Source: Methylobacterium sp. UNC378MF (GTDB lineage Bacteria; Pseudomonadota; Alphaproteobacteria; Rhizobiales; Beijerinckiaceae). Taken from it: DNA of 64,000 nt. The notes below the pieces were generated by a model that did no database searches, was not told the DNA's origin, and saw nothing but the letters and a program-made list of their open reading frames with translations. The stretch is taken from contig NZ_FMWU01000002.1 in assembly GCF_900103195.1 (NCBI RefSeq), positions 1-64,000 of the forward strand, written 5' to 3'. Positions 47,248-55,957 of this stretch are shown piece by piece (position 1 is the first letter of the stretch; every line of letters starts with the position of its first letter). The translations under genes were made by a program, and so were the position numbers.

Positions 47248-47275
47248 GGCGGCTGCGGACGGGGTGTCCTCCCCC

Positions 47276-47381
47276 GCGTCATTCCGGGGCGCCGCAGGCG
47301 AGCCCGGAGCCGGAGGCGGGCAACCCGGAATCACTGTCGGTGCCGAGCTTTGGCACGTCGGCGGTTCTGGATCCCGGGCGC
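47276..47381. repeat. REP-like palindrome (GTCATTCCGGG family)
   Basis: GCGTCATTCCGGGGC at the left and CTGGATCCCGGGC at the right, after the ABC gene, with an internal CCCGGAATCAC near 47330. Same family as 44537-44644. Confidence 0.55.
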
Positions 47382-47507
47382 CGCTCCACGATGGAACGGG
47401 GCGCGCGCGGCCGGTGCATCCCGGAGGCGGAATGTCCGGCGCCGTCGCCCAAGCATTGCCCGATTCCCTGAGCCTGCTATCTGCGGCGGACCGAACCGAG
47501 GTTGTCC

Positions 47508-48407
47508 ATGCGCCTGCGCCTCTCCCGAATGCTGACGGCCGGCCTTCTCGTCTCCGCCTGGAGCGCGCAGGCGGCCCCGCCCGCCGCGCCCGAACCGGAG
47601 GCCAAGGCGCCGGCGCCCGCGATCGTGCTGGCCAATCACCGCGCCGTCTACGACCTGTCGCTCGCCGAGGGCGGCGGCACCCGCTCGGTGGAGAGCGCCC
47701 GCGGGCGCATCGTCATCGACTTTCGGGGCGATGCCTGCCGCGGCTACACGATGCTGACCCGGCAGGTGACGGAACTCTCCTCCGGCGAGACCGGCACCCG
47801 CCTGTCCGACATGCGCAGCACCACCTTCGAGGGCGGGGAGGGCCGCGAGTTCCGGTTCAAGACGACGACGCTCACCAACAACCAGCCCGCCGCCCCCGTG
47901 GACGGCACCGCCTCCGAGCAGGGCAATGCCCTCACGGTGAAGCTGAAGGGCGGCCCGAAACCCTTCTCGGTCGACGGGCCGGTCCTGTTCCCGAGCGAGC
48001 ATATGCGCCGCCTGATCGAGGCGGCGCGGGCCGGCCAGTCGACCCTCTCGGTCAAGGTCTACGACGGCTCGGACGACGGCAAGAAGATCTACGACACCTT
48101 CGCGGTGATCGGTCACACCGAGACCGGCCCGGCCGCGGCGTCCGGCTCGACCCGGGACAAGCCCCTGCGCGAGGGGCCGCTCGCCGCCATGCCCCACTGG
48201 CCGGTCCGCCTGAGCTACTACACGGAAGGCGCCGGGGAGCGGACGCCGATCTACACCCTCGGCTTCGACCTCTACGAGAACGGCGTCAGCGGCGCGCTCA
48301 AGCTCGATTACGGCGACTTCGCCATCCTGGGCGACATGACCGCCCTCGACATCGACACCAAGGCCGGGCGGTCCGACAAGGAGGCGGGCAAGGGCTGCAC
48401 GCCCTGA
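47508..48407 (+). CDS. eipB: Cell-envelope integrity protein EipB (DUF1849)
   Basis: 299 residues with a signal peptide (MRLRLSRMLTAGLLVSAWSAQA). The motif LANHRAVYDLSL and the later YTLGFDLYENGVSGALKLDYGDF match DUF1849/EipB, a periplasmic beta-spiral protein needed for envelope integrity in Brucella. The conserved disulfide pair appears here as Cys77 (GDACRGY) and Cys297 (GKGCTP). ATG 47508 is preferred over the TTG two codons earlier. Confidence 0.92.
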   Translation: MRLRLSRMLTAGLLVSAWSAQAAPPAAPEPEAKAPAPAIVLANHRAVYDLSLAEGGGTRSVESARGRIVIDFRGDACRGYTMLTRQVTELSSGETGTRLSDMRSTTFEGGEGREFRFKTTTLTNNQPAAPVDGTASEQGNALTVKLKGGPKPFSVDGPVLFPSEHMRRLIEAARAGQSTLSVKVYDGSDDGKKIYDTFAVIGHTETGPAAASGSTRDKPLREGPLAAMPHWPVRLSYYTEGAGERTPIYTLGFDLYENGVSGALKLDYGDFAILGDMTALDIDTKAGRSDKEAGKGCTP

Positions 48408-48464
48408 GCGCCAGCCCCCCTGCCGGGTCTCGGATCGCGTCCGAGCGCCCGGACGAGGCCCGCC

Positions 48465-48767
48465 TCACGCCCACTCGTCGTCCGGCCGCGGCGACAGGCG
48501 CTGCCAGGCCGCCGCGATCCGCTCGGGCTTGATGCCGAGGCCGCTCGCGCAGGCGACGAGCACGTTCTCGTCGCCCATCACGTGGTCGAGGACGCCCACC
48601 AGGAAGGCCGGCTCCCGGGCGCTCTCGCGGAGCGTGTCGGGGCTGAGTCCGCTCGCCGCCAGGAAGGGCAGCAGGCGGTCCTCGTCCCCCGCGATCCACA
48701 AAAGAACGTCCAGGGCGAGCCGCTCGGCCGAATCATCCCCTTGAACAGGTTTGCCATTCATCAACAT
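48465..48767 (-). CDS. DUF3572-family protein
   Basis: 100 residues, helical and acidic ([40 protein letters not shown]), matching DUF3572. In alphaproteobacteria this gene is typically divergent from divK, as here with 74 bases between. Role unknown. Confidence 0.85.
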   Translation of the reverse strand: MLMNGKPVQGDDSAERLALDVLLWIAGDEDRLLPFLAASGLSPDTLRESAREPAFLVGVLDHVMGDENVLVACASGLGIKPERIAAAWQRLSPRPDDEWA

Positions 48768-48841
48768 GTGAACGCTACAAAGGTGACGGAGGGGCTTCAG
48801 GGCCCGCTAATCATGATCGGCGCGCACCGGGACAACGGATC

Positions 48842-49213
48842 ATGAAGAAAACGGTGCTGATCGTCGAGGACAACGAGTTGAACATGAAGCTGTTCAACGA
48901 TCTCCTGGAGGCGAACGGCTACGCGACGCTCAAGACCGCCCACGGCATCGAGGCGATCGAGCTGGCGCGCGCCCATCATCCCGACCTGATCCTCATGGAC
49001 ATCCAGCTCCCCGAGGTCTCCGGCCTCGAGGTGACGAAATGGCTCAAGGAGGACGACGACCTCAAGAGCATTCCGGTGATCGCCATCACGGCCTTCGCCA
49101 TGAAGGGCGACGAGGAGCGGATCCGCGAGGGCGGCTGCGAGGCCTACCTGTCGAAGCCGATCTCGGTCGCGAAGTTTTTGGCAACGGTTCGGGCCTATCT
49201 TGAACCGCGTTGA
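48842..49213 (+). CDS. divK: Single-domain response regulator DivK
   Basis: 123 residues, a receiver domain only: Glu9/Asp10, phospho-acceptor Asp53 ([13 protein letters not shown]), Thr/Lys switch ([14 protein letters not shown]). In Caulobacter DivK controls cell polarity and CtrA activity through DivJ, PleC and DivL. The first residues [20 protein letters not shown] fit that group closely. It is followed by pleD, as in Caulobacter. Confidence 0.95.
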   Translation: MKKTVLIVEDNELNMKLFNDLLEANGYATLKTAHGIEAIELARAHHPDLILMDIQLPEVSGLEVTKWLKEDDDLKSIPVIAITAFAMKGDEERIREGGCEAYLSKPISVAKFLATVRAYLEPR

Positions 49214-49230
49214 CGCCGGCGAGGCGTGCC

Positions 49231-49276
49231 GTTGAACCGGTCCCCCGGCCGCGCCGGGCCGGGGGACCGGTTCAAC
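49231..49276 (+). terminator. Perfect 20-bp hairpin between divK and pleD
   Basis: Arms at 49231-49250 (GTTGAACCGGTCCCCCGGCC) and 49257-49276 are exact reverse complements with a six-base loop. It lies 17 bases after the divK stop and 107 bases before pleD. There is no T-run, so it may be a terminator of a Rho-aided type, an attenuator or an mRNA-stabilising hairpin. Confidence 0.75.
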
Positions 49277-49383
49277 CGTCCGTCCCGTCGTGTCCGTCCC
49301 GGCCCTCGCGGCCGCCCGGCGGCGCGCACCCATGGCCCACGGTGCCCGGTTCGGGCCGCTCTGCCGCGCCCTGACGAGGAAGC

Positions 49384-50757
49384 ATGTCGGCCCGTGTCCT
49401 GATCGTCGACGATCTCTTCCCGAACGTCAGGCTTCTCGAGACGAAGCTCGGGCTGGAATATTTCGACACCCTCGCGGCCATGAACGGCCGGGACGCGATC
49501 GCGATCTGCGAGAAGGGCCTCTGCGACCTCGTCCTGCTCGACGTGATGATGCCCGGCATGGACGGGTTCGAAGTCTGCCGGCACCTCAAGAACAACCCGC
49601 TCACGGCCCATATCCCGGTGGTGATGGTCACGGCCCTCGACCAGCCCGCGGACCGCCTGCGCGGCCTCGATGCCGGGGCCGACGACTTCCTGACCAAGCC
49701 CGTGGACGACACGGCCCTGTTCTCCCGGGTGCGCAGCCTCGTGCGCCTCAAGGCGGTGACGGACGAGCTGCGCCAGCGCGCGCTCGCCTCGCGCGAGTTC
49801 GGGATCGGCGATCCCCTGGCGCTGGCCACCGCCGAGACCGGCCTCGACGCGAGGATCCTGCTGATCGAGGACCGCCCCGGATCGGCCGAGCGCCTCGCCG
49901 GGGCCCTGCGCCAGCACCATGTCGTCACGGTCGAGCCCGACCCGCAGGAGGCCCTGCACCTCGCCGCCGACGAGCCCTTCGACCTCGCCCTGGTGAGCCT
50001 CGACCTGGCGGGCTTCGACGGCCTGCGCCTGTGCAGCCAGCTCCGGTCCCTCGACCGGACGCGGGCGATGCCGCTGATCATGCTCGCCGAGGAATACGAC
50101 CGCGCCCGGGTGGTCCGCGGCCTGGATTTCGGCGTGCACGACTTCCTGATGCGGCCGGTCGACCGCAACGAGCTGATGGCGCGGGTCCGCACCCAGGTGA
50201 AGCGCAAGCGCTTCACGGAGGCGCTCCGCGGGGCGATGCAGGCCTCGCTGAAGATGGCCGTGACCGACGCGCTCACCGGCCTGCACAACCGGCGCTACCT
50301 CGACAATCATCTCGGCACGCTGTTCGGCGACGAGGCCGCCCGCCGCTCGACGCTCGCCGCGCTGATCCTCGACATCGACCACTTCAAGGGCATCAACGAC
50401 AGCTTCGGCCACGAGGCCGGCGACGAGGTGCTGCGCGGCTTCGCCGATCGGGTCCGGCAGCACACGCGGCCCATCGACATCGTGGCGCGCTACGGCGGCG
50501 AGGAGGTGGTGGTGATCCTGCCGGAGGCGGGACTCGTCGAGGCGCAGGGCATTGCCGAGCGCATCCGCGAGCGCGTCGAGGCGGTGCCGTTCTCGGTGCT
50601 GCGGGCCAGCCGGACGGTGTCGGTCACCGTCTCGATCGGCGTCGCGGTCCGCCGGAGCGAGGATCTCGACCCCGCCGACATGCTCCGGCGCGCCGACCTC
50701 GCCCTCTACCGGGCCAAGGCGGCCGGGCGGAACCGGGTCGAGTCGCAGGCGGCCTGA
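49384..50757 (+). CDS. pleD: PleD-type response regulator diguanylate cyclase
   Basis: 457 residues in the order receiver (phospho-acceptor Asp53 in LLDVMMPGMDG), adaptor receiver (from about residue 158, ILLIEDRPGSAERL) and GGDEF domain. The active-site signature is GGEEV (residues 371-375) instead of GGEEF, while the I-site is kept (R361 and D364 in TRPIDIVARY). It should produce c-di-GMP on phosphorylation, for cell-pole development. It is the canonical partner downstream of divK. Confidence 0.93.
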   Translation: MSARVLIVDDLFPNVRLLETKLGLEYFDTLAAMNGRDAIAICEKGLCDLVLLDVMMPGMDGFEVCRHLKNNPLTAHIPVVMVTALDQPADRLRGLDAGADDFLTKPVDDTALFSRVRSLVRLKAVTDELRQRALASREFGIGDPLALATAETGLDARILLIEDRPGSAERLAGALRQHHVVTVEPDPQEALHLAADEPFDLALVSLDLAGFDGLRLCSQLRSLDRTRAMPLIMLAEEYDRARVVRGLDFGVHDFLMRPVDRNELMARVRTQVKRKRFTEALRGAMQASLKMAVTDALTGLHNRRYLDNHLGTLFGDEAARRSTLAALILDIDHFKGINDSFGHEAGDEVLRGFADRVRQHTRPIDIVARYGGEEVVVILPEAGLVEAQGIAERIRERVEAVPFSVLRASRTVSVTVSIGVAVRRSEDLDPADMLRRADLALYRAKAAGRNRVESQAA

Positions 50758-50893
50758 GGCCGCGATCCGCGGGCCGTCCCCGCGTCAAAACGCGCACATG
50801 CCGGCCAGGATGAAAGCCCCACGTTCGGCGTGCTATCCGACACGGCCGGCCCGCCGGGACCGGCGGAGCGCTTCAGGGAATCGGACAGGGCGG

Positions 50894-52102
50894 ATGGAGA
50901 TGCAGGTGCCGGCACGATCCGGTCGCGACGCGAGCGTGCTCAACCACCGTCGCCTGTGCAAGATCGCCTCCTCGCCGCACGCCTATGTCCGCGGCAGCAC
51001 GGCGCGGTTCTACGAACTGATCGCCGGGATGCCGGCCGGCGCCCTGCCCGAAGGGCCGCCGGTCTGGATCTGCGGCGACGCCCATCTCGGCAACCTCGGC
51101 GCGGTTGCCGCCCCGGACGGCCGGATCGACATCCAGATCCGCGACCTCGACCAGACCGTGGTGGCGAACCCGGCCTTCGACCTCGTCCGGCTCGCGCTCT
51201 CCCTGGTCACCGCGGCGCTCAACGCGACGCTGCCCGGCATCGTCACCGCCCGGATGATGGACGCCATGGCCGACGGCTATGCCGACGGGATCGCCGATCC
51301 CGAGGGCGCCGAGCGGGACCTCGACCCGTCCGAGATCGTCGTCACGACCAAGCGCCGGGCGCTCGGCCGGCGCTGGCGCCATCTCTCGCGCGAGCGACTG
51401 AAGGGCAAGGCCGCCCGGCTGCCGCGGGGCAGCCGGTTCTTCGACCTCGACGCCGAGGAGCTGGATGCCGTCGCGGCGCTGATCCGCGACCCGGAGGTCC
51501 GCCGCCTCGTCCTGGCGCTGGGCGGCGCCGCGACCGATGCCGAGATCCGGCTGCTCGACGCCGCCTACTGGATCAAGGGCTGCAGCTCCCTCGGACGGCT
51601 GCGCTACGCCGGCCTCGTGGAGGTTCTGGGCGGGGACCGTCCGCAGCTCGCCCTCCTCGACGTCAAGGAGGCGGTGCCCCACCTCGCGCCGGCCGCCGCC
51701 GGGATCGCCGTGCCGGACGACCATGCCGAGCGGGTGGTCGCCGGCGCCCGGGCGCTGTCGCCCAATCTCGGCGACCGGATGGTCGCCGGTCATATCCGCG
51801 GCACGCCCGTCACGGTCCGGGAACTGATGCCGCAGGATCTCAAGATCGATGCCGAGCAATTCTCCCGCGGCGAGGCGGTGCGGGTCTCCCGCCACCTCGC
51901 CGCCATCCTGGGACGGGCCCATGGCCGCCAGATGGGCGAGGCCGACCGCCGGACCTGGATCGACGCCGTGCGGACGCCCGGACCGGGCCCCGACGCCCCC
52001 GGCTGGCTCTGGTCCGCGGTCACCGACCTGATGGGCGCGCACCAGCGCGGCTACCTGGAGCATTGCCACCGGATCGCCCGGGAGGAGCGGGAAGCCGCCT
52101 GA
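50894..52102 (+). CDS. DUF2252-family protein
   Basis: 402 residues. Signature stretches 'SSPHAYVRGSTARFY', 'CGDAHLGNLG' and 'QIRDLDQTVVANPAFDLVRLALSL' mark DUF2252, a family with a protein-kinase/aminoglycoside phosphotransferase-like fold and no proven function. The catalytic-type residues (Asp in GDAH and RDLD) are present. ATG 50894 is chosen so that the family N-terminus is kept; ATG 50900 is two codons later. Confidence 0.85.
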   Translation: MEMQVPARSGRDASVLNHRRLCKIASSPHAYVRGSTARFYELIAGMPAGALPEGPPVWICGDAHLGNLGAVAAPDGRIDIQIRDLDQTVVANPAFDLVRLALSLVTAALNATLPGIVTARMMDAMADGYADGIADPEGAERDLDPSEIVVTTKRRALGRRWRHLSRERLKGKAARLPRGSRFFDLDAEELDAVAALIRDPEVRRLVLALGGAATDAEIRLLDAAYWIKGCSSLGRLRYAGLVEVLGGDRPQLALLDVKEAVPHLAPAAAGIAVPDDHAERVVAGARALSPNLGDRMVAGHIRGTPVTVRELMPQDLKIDAEQFSRGEAVRVSRHLAAILGRAHGRQMGEADRRTWIDAVRTPGPGPDAPGWLWSAVTDLMGAHQRGYLEHCHRIAREEREAA

Positions 52103-52228
52103 GGCAGGCTCAGCCGCTCCGGAAGCGGGGCGCTTCCGCCACGACGCCGGTTGACACCACCCCCGCCATCGCCAACACCTCGCGCCCGCCGCCCCCGCGC
52201 GGCGGATTCCGGGAAGACCTGAGATACG

Positions 52229-53191
52229 ATGGCGGTGACGCGCACCTACCTCGACTTCGAGAAGCCGGTCGCCGAGCTGGAGGCCAAGCTCGAGGAACTG
52301 CGCGCCGTGAGCGCGCGCGACGGCGCGGTCTCCATCGCCGAGGAGGTCGGCCGGCTCGAGGCCAAGGCCGGACAGGCGCTCGCCGAGATCTACGCGAATC
52401 TCACCCCCTGGCAGAAGACCCAGGTGGCGCGCCACCCGCAGCGGCCGCATTTCGTGGATTATTGCGGCGGGCTCATCACCGAGTTCACGCCGCTGGCCGG
52501 GGACCGCAGCTTCGGCGAGGACGAGGCGATCCTGGGCGGGTTCGGCCGGTTCCGCGGACGCCCGGTCCTGGTGCTCGGCCAGGAGAAGGGCGCCACCACC
52601 GAGGCGCGGCTGCGCCACAATTTCGGGATGGCCCGGCCCGAGGGCTACCGCAAGGCGGTCCGCCTCATGGAGACCGCCGACCGGTTCGGCCTGCCGGTTC
52701 TCGCCTTCGTGGACACCGCCGGCGCCTATCCGGGCATCGAGGCGGAGGAGCGCGGCCAGGCCGAGGCCATCGCCCGCTCGACCGAGGCCTGCCTCGCGCT
52801 GGGCGTGCCCAACGTCGCCGTGGTGATCGGGGAGGGCGGCTCGGGCGGCGCCATCGCGCTCGCCACCGCCAACCGGGTGCTCATGCTGGAGCACGCGATC
52901 TACGGGGTGATCTCGCCGGAGGGCGCCGCCTCGATCCTGTGGCGCGACCAGGGCCGCGCCTCCGACGCCGCCACCGCCATGAAGATCACCGCCCAGGACC
53001 TGCTGCGACTCGGCGTCATCGACGGGATCATTCCGGAGGCCACCGGCGGGGCGCACCGCGACCGCGAGGCGGCGATCCGGGCCGCGGGCGACGCGGTCGC
53101 CGACGCCCTCGCCCAGTTCGACGGCCTCTCCCCCGTCGAGGTCCGCGACCGGCGCGCGGAGAAGTTCCTGGCGATCGGCCGGACCCTGTGA
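52229..53191 (+). CDS. accA: Acetyl-CoA carboxylase carboxyltransferase subunit alpha
   Basis: 320 residues. First committed step of fatty-acid synthesis: with AccD it moves carboxyl from biotin to acetyl-CoA. Motifs: LDFEKPVAELEAKLEELR at the N-terminus, GRPVLVLGQEKG, RNFGMARPEGYRKA-type helix, FVDTAGAYPG and GEGGSGGAIALA. Normal length. Its stop overlaps the start of the next gene (GTGA). Confidence 0.96.
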   Translation: MAVTRTYLDFEKPVAELEAKLEELRAVSARDGAVSIAEEVGRLEAKAGQALAEIYANLTPWQKTQVARHPQRPHFVDYCGGLITEFTPLAGDRSFGEDEAILGGFGRFRGRPVLVLGQEKGATTEARLRHNFGMARPEGYRKAVRLMETADRFGLPVLAFVDTAGAYPGIEAEERGQAEAIARSTEACLALGVPNVAVVIGEGGSGGAIALATANRVLMLEHAIYGVISPEGAASILWRDQGRASDAATAMKITAQDLLRLGVIDGIIPEATGGAHRDREAAIRAAGDAVADALAQFDGLSPVEVRDRRAEKFLAIGRTL

Positions 53192-53919
53192 GCGAGCCCG
53201 GGGCGACGGGCGGCCTGTTCGGCGCGATCGGGCGGCTGCTGGGGCGGCGCGACGCACGGGAGCCGGGCCGGCACAACCACGTCTCCCTCGGCTGCAATTG
53301 CCAGATGGCGCACGTGCTCAAGACCCTGGACCTGCGCCATTGGTCGGGCCCGCTGGACTGGATCTTCTCCATGCCCGGCATGGCCCGGGACTGCCTCGCC
53401 GACGATTTCGCCGCGCTCATCGACCGGAGCCAGCTGGAGAGCATCCCGGAGGCCGAGCGGCGCGGCCCCGACATCTGGCGCGGGCGCCACCGCCTCTACC
53501 GGGAGCGGCACGGGCTCGAATGCGTGTTCAACCACCACGACCCGGCGACGAACGAGGCGGATTACGCCTTCCTGACCGAGGGGGTGCGCCGGATCCGCAC
53601 GGCCCTCGACACGAAGGGCACCGACAACCGGCTGTGGATGATGACCCATCTCCACACGCCCCGGAACGTGGTCGAGGCGATCGACGACCTGCTCGGGCAG
53701 CGCGCCAGCCGCAACCACCTGACCTTCGTGCAGCTGGAGACCGGGCATCCGCGCATGGCGGTGGTCGAGGCGGTCGACCTCCGGCCCACCCTGCGCTGGC
53801 TGACCGTGCACACGCCCTCCGAGCCGGTCGGCCTGCGGCTGGCCGACCCGGCCGACGACGCCGCGCTGGTGGCGATCATCCGCACCGAGGCGGCGCGGCG
53901 GCCGGTCCTGTTCGGCTGA
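53188..53919 (+). CDS. DUF1796 papain-like cysteine peptidase candidate
   Basis: 243 residues from GTG 53188, overlapping the accA stop by four bases. The motif VSLGCNCQMAHVLKTLDLRH followed by SGPLDWIFS matches the DUF1796 pattern SLGxxCxxAxxLKxxxLRxxSxPFDW, where the Cys is the predicted nucleophile. A 'FNHHDP' segment could provide the histidine. Family members are called putative cysteine peptidases but have no known substrate. Overlap with accA implies translation coupled to a housekeeping enzyme. Confidence 0.75.
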   Translation: MSEPGATGGLFGAIGRLLGRRDAREPGRHNHVSLGCNCQMAHVLKTLDLRHWSGPLDWIFSMPGMARDCLADDFAALIDRSQLESIPEAERRGPDIWRGRHRLYRERHGLECVFNHHDPATNEADYAFLTEGVRRIRTALDTKGTDNRLWMMTHLHTPRNVVEAIDDLLGQRASRNHLTFVQLETGHPRMAVVEAVDLRPTLRWLTVHTPSEPVGLRLADPADDAALVAIIRTEAARRPVLFG

Positions 53920-54133
53920 GCGGGCGGGCCCGGAAGGCCTCGTCGAGCCTCGGCCGCGGCGAGCTGTGGATAGGGTGCATCCGCGGGCTTTCCACACCAG
54001 AGAACAATCCAGTGTTGCAGCCGGGTCCTTGCGGTAAGGAAGGCGCAAGCTTAACGAGCCTATTGGGTTGGGGAGTGGCACCCGACGCGGCCAGCAAGGC
54101 CCGCGGGCGCGCGTAAGACGATCGAGGTTCCCC

Positions 54134-55627
54134 ATGACGGCGCGTCTCGCGACCGCGCGACTGCTGGCGGCAGCGTCCCTGCTGGCCCTGTCGCTCGCCG
54201 CCTGCCAGGACGGTTCCGGGATCAACGGGCCGAGCGCGCGCAGCCTCGCGCCGATCGCCCCCCAGACCGTCGCGTTGATGCAGTCCAAGGGGATGCAGCC
54301 CTCCGACCCGATCCTGATCCGCACCTTCAAGAAGGAAGCGGAGATGGAGATCTGGAAGCGGGGGAACGACGGCCGCTACGCCCTGCTGAAGACCTACCCG
54401 ATCTGCCGCTGGTCCGGCCAGCTCGGGCCGAAGACCCGCGAGGGGGACCGGCAGGCGCCCGAGGGCTTCTACACGATCACCCCGGGCCTGATGAACCCGA
54501 ACTCCGCGTACTACCTGTCGTTCGACACGGGCTTCCCGAACGCCGTCGACCGGGCCAACGGGCGCACCGGCAAGTACCTGATGGTGCACGGCACCTGCTC
54601 GTCGGCGGGTTGCTTCGCGATGACCGACGCCACCATCGCGGAGATCTACGCCGTCGCCCGCGACGCGTTCATCGGCGGCCAGCGCAGCTTCCAGTTCCAG
54701 TCCTACCCGTTCCGGATGACGGCCGAGAACATGGCCAAGTTCCGCAACGACCCGAACATCGCCTTCTGGCAGAACCTCAAGGAGGGGTCGGACTATTTCG
54801 AGGCCCTGCGCGAGGAGCCGAAGGTCGGCCAGTGCGGGACCAAGTACGTGTTCGGCGGGGCCGACGCGGCGGCGGGCTCGTGCAAGCCGCGGGTCGATCC
54901 GCTGGTGGCGGAGAAGAGCGAGCGCGACACGCGCGCGGTCGCCGAACTCGTCGCCAAGGGCACGCCGGCGGTGCGGGTCGTCTACCAGGATGGCGGCCAG
55001 AACCCGGTCTTCCGCCCGCAGAATGCCAGCGCCTTCGCGAGCCTCGGCGGCACCGAGACGGTTCTGCCCTACGATGCCAAGGAATACGGCCGGCACAATC
55101 TCGGCGACGTGAGCCGGCCCGAGACCCTGGCGGCGGGTCCGCAGGAGATCGAGGTCACGCCGAAGGGGCAGCCGGTGATGATGGCCGGCGCCGAGCCGGC
55201 GGCGCCGCTGAAGGCCGCGAAGGCCGGCGGCAAGGGGCATGGGCGGGAGCCCGCCAAGCCGGCGCCCGCGACGCTCATGGCGAACCGCGCCGATCCGGTC
55301 CCGCAGGTCGAGACCACGGCGGCCCTGCCCGACAAGCCCGCCCGGATCGCGGTCGCGGACGCGGACGGCGATCCGAGCAGCTACCAGAAGCTGTTCGGCC
55401 AGCTCTTCGCCAAGGACAAGCCGGCCCCGGCAGCGCCCCCGACCCCGGCGGTCGACGCCGCGGTCGTGCCCGAGCCGGTGAAGCTCGCCCACGCCGCCGA
55501 GACGGTCGCCCCGAAGGCCGCCAAGACCCATGCGGTGAAGACCGCCAAGGTCGACAGCAAGGGCGACGCGAAGGCGGAGGCGAAGCCCGCCCTCCGGAAG
55601 GGCGAGCCCGAGGGCCGGAAGCCCTGA
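54134..55627 (+). CDS. L,D-transpeptidase lipoprotein
   Basis: 497 residues with a lipoprotein signal (LLALSLAAC, lipidated Cys24). The YkuD-like catalytic motif is HGTCSSAGC (His152, Cys160), of the YafK/DpaA-like group. Such enzymes form or cut bonds at meso-diaminopimelate in peptidoglycan or lipoprotein crosslinks. The C-terminal 230 residues (from about 270) are Ala/Pro/Lys-rich and likely disordered. ATG 54134 follows a 214-base gap. Lipid-anchored in the envelope by inference from the lipobox. Confidence 0.9.
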   Translation: MTARLATARLLAAASLLALSLAACQDGSGINGPSARSLAPIAPQTVALMQSKGMQPSDPILIRTFKKEAEMEIWKRGNDGRYALLKTYPICRWSGQLGPKTREGDRQAPEGFYTITPGLMNPNSAYYLSFDTGFPNAVDRANGRTGKYLMVHGTCSSAGCFAMTDATIAEIYAVARDAFIGGQRSFQFQSYPFRMTAENMAKFRNDPNIAFWQNLKEGSDYFEALREEPKVGQCGTKYVFGGADAAAGSCKPRVDPLVAEKSERDTRAVAELVAKGTPAVRVVYQDGGQNPVFRPQNASAFASLGGTETVLPYDAKEYGRHNLGDVSRPETLAAGPQEIEVTPKGQPVMMAGAEPAAPLKAAKAGGKGHGREPAKPAPATLMANRADPVPQVETTAALPDKPARIAVADADGDPSSYQKLFGQLFAKDKPAPAAPPTPAVDAAVVPEPVKLAHAAETVAPKAAKTHAVKTAKVDSKGDAKAEAKPALRKGEPEGRKP

Positions 55628-55631
55628 CGGC

Positions 55632-55805
55632 TCAGACCAGCGGCCGGTCGCGGTTCATCAGCCACAGGGCGTGGACCGTGCCGGGCAGCCAGCCGAGGAT
55701 CCAGAGCAGGATGTTCAGCAGGAATTGCAGGCCGAAGCCGGTGGTCACGAGAACCGCGATCGGCGGGAAGAAGATCGCGAGCAGGATGCGGACGAGGCTG
55801 GACAC
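55632..55805 (-). CDS. Pmp3/YqaE-family membrane peptide
   Basis: 57 residues from GTG 55805: two membrane helices (LVRILLAIFFPPIAVLVTTG and LQFLLNILLWILGWLPG) ending VHALWLMNRDRP. This is the Pmp3/YqaE/UPF0057 pattern (typical 50-57 residues). In plants and yeast homologues affect membrane potential under salt stress; in bacteria the function is unknown. A GGAG lies seven bases before GTG; an ATG at 55844 would add 13 residues. Confidence 0.85.
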   Translation of the reverse strand: MSSLVRILLAIFFPPIAVLVTTGFGLQFLLNILLWILGWLPGTVHALWLMNRDRPLV

Positions 55806-55957
55806 GGGCACTCCGAGCGTGAGGTAGGCACGTCCCCGCTCCAACGAAACACGTTTTTATCCGTTCCCGACAAGGCTGAGCCCGGGCCGTCGTTCCGGGG
55901 CCGCGGCGCCCGGACGCGCCGGTCCATTCGGGCGCGCCCGAATGGACCGGCAGCCCC

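Noticed and set aside
50830..53187. Long plus-strand frame continuous into the DUF1796 gene
   Set aside because: The upstream part is an out-of-phase reading of the DUF2252 and accA genes; only the part from GTG 53188 has family motifs.
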